NCBI GenBank assembly: GCA_015680685.1 | Contig: MNCI01029650.1 | Span: 5,436 to 29,584 of the forward strand | Source: Gnetum montanum | Lineage: Eukaryota; Streptophyta; Gnetopsida; Gnetales; Gnetaceae | Direction: 5' to 3' | DNA length: 24,149 bases | Shown here: positions 19,539 through 24,149 of the stretch, one piece after another | Layout of the letters: every line of letters starts with the position of its first letter | Position numbering within the stretch: the first letter of the stretch is position 1 | Notes under the pieces: generated by a model | The model's database searches: none | What the model was told of the DNA's origin: nothing | What the model saw: only the letters and a program-made list of their open reading frames with translations | Program-made: the position numbers and the translations under genes

Positions 19539-19687
19539 GTGTTGAAACCCAAAAAAAAAGAAAAACATAGGTATAACCCAAGATATCTAGTCAAATTAGA
19601 ACTTTATATAAGTCATCATTACCCACCAAACTTGAACCCATGTCTTGGAGCTTCCAAATCAAGTGTCTTACCATTAGGCTAAACATC
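19539..19687 (-). mobile_element. SINE-like repeat, copy E (best head)
   Basis: About 149 bp and the clearest copy. On the minus strand an A-box-like TTAGCCTAATGGTAAGACAC lies about 30 bp before the B-box-like GGGTTCAAGTTTGG, the usual tRNA spacing. The body then runs through TTATATAAAGTTCTAATTTGA, CTTGGGTTATACCTATG and a T run to GGGTTTCAACACTT. RNA polymerase III transcription from this head is plausible by family knowledge and not shown. Confidence 0.65.
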
Positions 19688-19691
19688 CATA

Positions 19692-19764
19692 TATGTAGTT
19701 GCTAGGTTTTGAACCTGGTACCTTTAGGTACAAAGCAATGTGAGCTAACTAATTGACTAATGAA
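19692..19764 (-). mobile_element. Second, different tRNA-like head joined to copy E
   Basis: On the minus strand an A-box-like GTCAATTAGTTAGC (plus 19744-19757) is followed by the B-box core GGTTCAAAACC (plus 19705-19715) in the context CCAGGTTCAAAACCTAGC. It starts only a few bases upstream of copy E, in the same orientation. It is either a separate tRNA-derived fragment or part of a composite SINE. It is not a functional tRNA gene: no acceptor-stem pairing was recognised. Confidence 0.55.
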
Positions 19765-20695
19765 TCATGTTCATTTAAATGATTTTTATTAATGTTATAT
19801 ATTTTCATTACTTTGTGATTTATTTTTTGTTATAACCATAAGTGGTGATAAGTGGTAAGTATGTCTAATGCCCAATCACATGCTATACATTTGTCATGGT
19901 AGACCATGTCACAATCTTGAGATTTATAAGTTGAAATTCATTGTACTTTATATGTTCTTTTAGCAACCAAAAATATTTCTACAAAAATGTTCTTCACACT
20001 CCTAGGACACTAATAAGCCAGGAAAACTTTGGTGTTGGATACCTTTAAATTTATTTTTTTTTTCTAGAGATTGTCACCTCGTCTGTGACTAACTCGCGAG
20101 TTATATCCTGTGGAGGAATGGTTAAAATGTCGTAGAAATCATCAAGATAATAAATAGTGAGAATTGAATCCAATTAAATTTCATACTTATGCCTATCACT
20201 CATAAGTAAAATTATAAACCTTTATCCTAACTTCTAATCATAAGTTCAAGAATAAAGAGTTATAATTAAATCAAATTGAAATTATAAATAATAATTGAAG
20301 ATCATAAAGGAGACTTGCCTAAATTGCAATTTTTCCTTGATATCTCCACAATGCAACAATTTTGATTGTGAATTACAAGAATTTCCACAAGGCTCAACAA
20401 ATCTTCAACAAAAATCTCAAGAATAATTAACTCCAATGTGATATGGAATTTACTAGTATCAACTCCTCCTTTCCTATTTTCTCAAAAGAAATGAATTTTC
20501 TTTTGATGTGTATGCATAATCCTCCTTTTTTTGGTACCTAATGAATGCCTTATTTATACTACAACAAGGTTTAAAAATAAATATTATAATAATATATGGG
20601 TATTGTAAAACCCAATATCGATCAAGTTTGATCTAAGCCGATGGAGAATCTGGCAAAAAGGCACACATAATAGCATCAGTTAGCTTATGCTTTAC
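19765..20695. other. AT-rich intergenic stretch, nothing recognised
   Basis: No coding, RNA gene or repeat stands out on either strand. Confidence 0.5.
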
Positions 20696-20777
20696 CTGAT
20701 TCCCTTATCATCTACAAAATTCTCTTCCATGGCCTTCGCTGGCACCTTATCCTCATCAATCTCCACCATGCCATTAC
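20696..20777 (-). other. Exon-like open segment
   Basis: On the minus strand an 82-bp segment sits between an acceptor-like GATACAG and a donor-like CAG|GTAAAGC. It translates as an acidic, gene-like stretch (GNGMVEIDEDKVPAKAME, then ENFVDDKGIR). Possible neighbouring exons on the same strand (one around 20840-20900, one around 20950-21035 with a GTGAGT donor) could be drawn, but their phases do not join cleanly. I cannot name a family. It may be a gene fragment or chance. Confidence 0.25.
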
Positions 20778-21059
20778 CTGTATCTATGTTTAAAAATAAG
20801 TATTTTAATAATAAATAGATATGGAAAAATTTGATACCAATCCATTATTTTTGGTATAGGTGCCAAATCTAGCGTTCTTGTTATCATGAATTTGCTAGAA
20901 ATGGTGGGAGAGACATTGCAAAAATGAAGAACATAACTTAGACAACTCACAACCAGCAAAATTCTAGGAACATCATTGTTGTCATTGTTATCTGACGACG
21001 GTGATGGTGGTAGGTTCAAATTTGGTAGCAACAACCTGCATTTTTCTTGAATTGCCACC

Positions 21060-21220
21060 ATATATAATATATATATAATATAGTTTATGTAAAACATATA
21101 TATATATAATATAGTATAATTTATATGAGGTATATAAAATCTTATTATATAATATTTATGTGTAAGGAACATATAGTTTATATCTAACATATATATATAA
21201 GTAAGATATATATACATGTA
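21060..21220. repeat. (TA)-rich microsatellite
   Basis: Repeated ATATATAT and TATAAT-type runs. They generate a spurious Tyr/Ile-rich frame on the minus strand. The tract lies directly before the 5' end of the LINE. Confidence 0.75.
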
Positions 21221-21239
21221 ATTATAATCTCATTAATAA

Positions 21240-21606
21240 GGGTGAAAGAAGGTGTTTGTAGATCTGAAATTTGACAGCCCTCCGCTAGGGTTTCCTGACA
21301 GCGCCTTATGCTGGCCAGTCTTAGAGCATAGGATAACCTAATCAAAGGTAGAGGGTTTTTGTGGGGCGATGGTGACAGACCTGTTCTAGTCTAATCGTAG
21401 TGGTGCTGAAGCATTCTGGGCCCCAAACTAGTAAAAGCTTGAATGGGTTTTGCAGGATCGCATGTGGGACCCTTTGCCTTCTGCAGTGCCTGCATCATCT
21501 GTTAATAAGTACCTAATGAATTTGTTCCTTTGTGTTTTGTTTCTTTTTTAATATTTTCTCTATTTTGATTTTCTGAATTGGCTAGGCTTAGGCCCAACAG
21601 GTCTGC
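21240..21606 (+). other. LINE 5' untranslated leader
   Basis: About 367 bp between the TA-rich tract and the ORF1 start. No frame is open through it. It would hold the internal promoter in a live L1. The exact 5' boundary cannot be set without other copies. Confidence 0.45.
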
Positions 21607-22788
21607 ATGACCCAATCTATTTTGTCTTCTTGCTTTGATGTTGGAGGAAAAAAACATAAAATAATGGAATCCTCCAACATTGACTCACAGCCTACTGACA
21701 GCTCCACCAACATGGATGCTAATGATACTATTTTACGTTTTTATTTTCCTAAAGACATCTTTGACCAAACCGTACAAACCTTTACTCACCTTTACACAAT
21801 TGGCTTCTTCAATAGTAGGATTCCTCCTGCCTCAGTGTTCCAGGATTGGGTTAAAAAATTTTGGAAACCCCGTAATATCAAAATAACCCTAGCTTCCAAT
21901 CTTAGGAGAGGTTTTTTTCTATTTGCTTTTCAAACTAAGTCTATGGCAAAATTCGTGAAACAATAGTCAATTTGGGATGTTTATGGATCCTTTTTAGTCC
22001 TTCAACCCTGGAAGGAGGATTTCGATCCTGAAAAAGCAAGAAAAAGTATTTTTCTGGTCTGGATTGAATTTTCAAGACTCCCTCCTCATTTTTCTCCCCA
22101 TGTTGATATCCTTATTGCACAAGTTGGGGAAGTCATTGGTATGGAAGCCTTTTCAGGTTTCCTTCCACGACCAACTCAAAGAGTGTGCATTAAAATAGAT
22201 ATGCAAAAGTCGCGTCACGATTCACTGAAATTTAATGTGAAAGAAAAGACTTTTGTTCAAAAAATTTCATATCTTACACTTCCTAATCATTGTTACTACT
22301 GTCTCAATCCAAACCACCGTAAATCTCAATGTCCAAAGTTACTGGCTAAGCTTGAAGCTGAGCAAATTTTAGCAGAACAAGTTAGTGAAGAACTAAAAAA
22401 TCAAAACATATCTCAGGACATAGGCAAGGATACTGTCAAGGTTCATTCAACTAAACCTCCTTCTTCAGATTCTAAGGTGTCTGATGTGGAAGATATGAAA
22501 ATCGAGGATACTGATGCCACTAGGACTCCTCTTAACCAAGAAGGGGCCCCAAAAGACACTACTAGTGGCTAGGAGCATGTTACCCAAAAATCTTATGCCT
22601 CAGTCACATGAGATAACCCTATCTTTAGTGCTTTCCCTAAATGGCATCGATCCTCAACTGGTGCTAGCTAGTCCATTAGCAAAAGAACAAGTGCTCGGCG
22701 TTCTCTAGTTAATAACTTTGAATCTAGGAATACTTATAAGGCCTTGGTGGTTGAGGAGGATCCTCCTTCTTCTACACAAACCCAATGA
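21607..22788 (+). pseudogene. LINE ORF1 (nucleic-acid-binding, DUF4283/zinc-knuckle type)
   Basis: A single frame runs from the ATG at 21607 to the TGA at 22786-22788, 393 codons, with in-frame stops at 21964 (TAG), 22570 (TAG), 22609 (TGA) and 22669 (TAG). The N-terminal half shows KFWKPRNIKITLASNL and, past the first stop, LVLQPWKEDFDPEKARKSIF and WIEFSRLPPHF. That pattern is typical of the DUF4283 domain of plant LINE ORF1. A perfect zinc knuckle follows. After it comes a Lys/Glu/Ser-rich tail with the characteristic QKSYASVT near 22600. The protein binds the LINE RNA. The start was chosen because the DUF4283-like part begins within 60 codons of it, although an upstream start is possible. 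Confidence 0.82.
22291..22332 (+). other. CCHC zinc knuckle of ORF1
   Basis: CYYCLNPNHRKSQC has the exact spacing C-x2-C-x4-H-x4-C. It binds zinc and single-stranded nucleic acid in Gag-like and LINE ORF1 proteins. All four ligands are kept although the frame is broken elsewhere. Confidence 0.9.
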
Positions 22789-24149
22789 AGTATTGTTCAT
22801 GGAATGTTAGGGGCCTCTCAAACCCTCATAGAAGATATATAGTTCAAGATTATATTCGAAGACATTCCTTTGACGTTGTTTGTCTTCAAGAAGTTAAAAT
22901 CCAAGGATTCAATCTTCAAATCTGCTGCTAGAGCATTTTTCCCAATGGTTCATATGTTTCTACTCACCATGAACATGGCAAAGGGTGGGCTATAATTTTT
23001 CTCCATAATAAGTGGCAGGAGTCTTTTCTTGATCATTGTTGTGATAATTTAGGGAATTTTAGTTGGGTTCAACTATGGTACGCTAATGAAATCTTAGGGA
23101 TTATCTTCATTTATGCTCCTTGTCACTCAACTGATCGAAAGGTCTTATGGAATTGGCTCAGGCACAACTTACCCAAAGCTAAGTGGATTATTACAGGGGA
23201 CTTCAACATGACAGAGCATCCAAAGGATAAATTTGGAGGGCAAAGAGGTGGTTTAGATAACAGGAAGGTTTTTGAGTGGCTCTCGTTGAAACGTCAATTA
23301 AAGTTGCAAGAAGCTAATGAAAACTACTCCTCTTCTAGTACTTCTAATTGGTTTACTTGGAGTAATGCTAGACATGGTGCTTCCTACATCTCTTCTCGGT
23401 TGGATTTGGTTTATCTATCTACGAATCCTCTTATTCATTTTACTTCTACCAATGGTGCCCCTGTCCAAGTAGATTATACCCAGGTTTTGTTAGATCATTA
23501 TCCTATTCATTGGTCTCTTTCCCACTCTGGTAGCCCCTACTCTTCTAACGATCTTTATATTTTTAACATTGCCTTTCTTTATAGTAACTCCATTTGCTCT
23601 CTATTAATGCAAATATGGAATTTTCATCCTAAACCCCTTGGTGAATATGGTTGGATTGATTGGTGGCCTAATGCTTGTACCTACCTCCAACGGTTTTCCA
23701 AACATGCGGGTAAACTGGTGGCTTCATAACTAAGTTCTTACAAGTCCAACCTTCATAAGGAAATCTCCTTACTTCAAAATACCATTAATAAAGATGAAGC
23801 TACTAAGGATCACTTTAGTCATTTGAAACTTGCCAAGGAGAACCTATGTATAATGGATCACTATGAAGCTAGAGGTGCTCACCTCCATGCTCATCTCTCT
23901 TGGCTCTGCATGGGTGACCAGGCTACTAATGGCTTTTTTTGTCTCCTCAAAGGGGGGAACCCGTCCCATAAAATTCTACCTATTCAAGTCAAAGATAATG
24001 TCTTCACCTCCAAGGATGACATTTTACAGGCCTTCTTTGAGTTCTACTCTTGAACTTTTCGAAAAGAGGTGATTGACCCCACTGTAGTTAATACTTGCTT
24101 AGGAGCTATTACTCCTTTTAATTGCTCCATCTTTGATGATGCTTCTCTT
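22785..24149 (+). pseudogene. LINE ORF2, endonuclease part (truncated by window)
   Basis: It starts MKYCSWNVRGLSNPHRRYIV, the standard N-terminus of plant L1 ORF2. AP-endonuclease motifs appear in order: Asn in SWNVRG (22803-22805), Glu in VCLQEVK (22890-22892), IFIYAP near 23106, TGDFNM (DFN at 23199-23207), SRLDLVY near 23394-23414, and LDHYPIHW near 23491. The usual SDH reads LDH, with the catalytic Asp-His pair kept. In-frame stops lie at 22929 (TAG), 23727 (TAA) and 24051 (TGA). The later stretch SWLCMGDQATNGFF matches the family's W-x-x-x-GD-x-N-x-x-FF block that precedes the reverse transcriptase. The endonuclease nicks the genomic target for target-primed reverse transcription. Confidence 0.86.

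Larger units (their letters stand above)
21240..24149 (+). mobile_element. L1-type LINE, 5' half (runs off the window)
   Basis: The order is an untranslated leader (about 21240-21606), ORF1 with a CCHC zinc knuckle, then ORF2 beginning with an AP-endonuclease-like domain. This is the layout of plant L1 LINEs. The reverse transcriptase expected after the endonuclease would lie beyond the right edge. The leader is less AT-rich than the DNA before it and contains GC-richer blocks (near 21280-21310 and 21460-21490), which suggests a near-complete 5' end. Both frames carry stops, so this copy is dead. Confidence 0.85.

Noticed and set aside
19692-19764. Functional tRNA gene
   Set aside because: A- and B-box-like motifs are present, but no acceptor-stem pairing or convincing anticodon arm was recognised, and it is joined to a SINE-like body.
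20774-21217. 147-codon Tyr/Ile-rich minus-strand frame
   Set aside because: Its first part is a translation of the TA-rich microsatellite and no family resemblance follows.
13795-24053. Claim that all in-frame stops arose by C-to-T deamination of methylated cytosine
   Set aside because: TAA, TAG and TGA can always be written as C-to-T changes of CAA, CAG and CGA, so the observation alone proves nothing. Several stops do sit where Gln or Arg would be expected in Gag and LINE ORF1, but intact homologues are needed to test it.

Overview
The window looks like nuclear DNA of a land plant with a large, repeat-rich genome. It has plant-type LTR retrotransposons, an L1-type LINE, tRNA-derived SINE-like repeats, AT-rich spacers, and a spliced gene relic with GT..AG borders. 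A gymnosperm or another large-genome seed plant would fit, but nothing here fixes the species. No intact protein-coding gene was found. Every recognisable reading frame is broken.

Layout, left to right. (1) 1-7179: one minus-strand Ty3/Gypsy-type element. Its 3' LTR (1-791) is cut by the window edge and its 5' LTR is complete (6255-7179). It has a primer-binding site resembling the 3' end of tRNA-Asp and a decayed gag-protease frame (2814-6111). The 2 kb between that frame and the 3' LTR shows no reverse transcriptase, RNase H or integrase that I can recognise, so it looks like a pol-less, non-autonomous element. The protease active site reads N-S-S instead of D-S/T-G. (2) 7216-7640: short repeats with a GGTCAACC/GGTTGACC core, including a tandem unit of about 55 bp. 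(3) 8922-10573: a minus-strand short-chain dehydrogenase/reductase pseudogene (carbonyl reductase/menthol dehydrogenase-like), with one well-supported 625-bp intron. (4) 10789-11659: an inverted-repeat-bounded segment, possibly a non-autonomous DNA transposon. (5) 13795-15935: a long, stop-riddled plus-strand frame with a proline-rich N-terminal part and a coiled-coil C-terminal part. I do not recognise the family. About 0.8 kb downstream, near 16741, is a polypurine tract followed by what looks like the start of a 3' LTR, so the frame may belong to a second LTR element. (6) 16500-19764: a field of tRNA-related SINE-like copies. One is on the plus strand. At least five related copies are on the minus strand, and one of those is fused to a second, different tRNA-like head. 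(7) 21240-24149: the 5' half of a plus-strand L1-type LINE. Its ORF1 (zinc knuckle) and ORF2 (endonuclease) overlap by ATGA. It is cut by the right edge before the reverse transcriptase.

The parts do not form a pathway. The window records several unrelated transposon insertions around one dead host gene. The less ordinary items are the pol-less gag-protease element with palindrome arrays of different copy number in its two U3 regions, the unassigned coiled-coil frame, and the head-to-tail SINE-like cluster.
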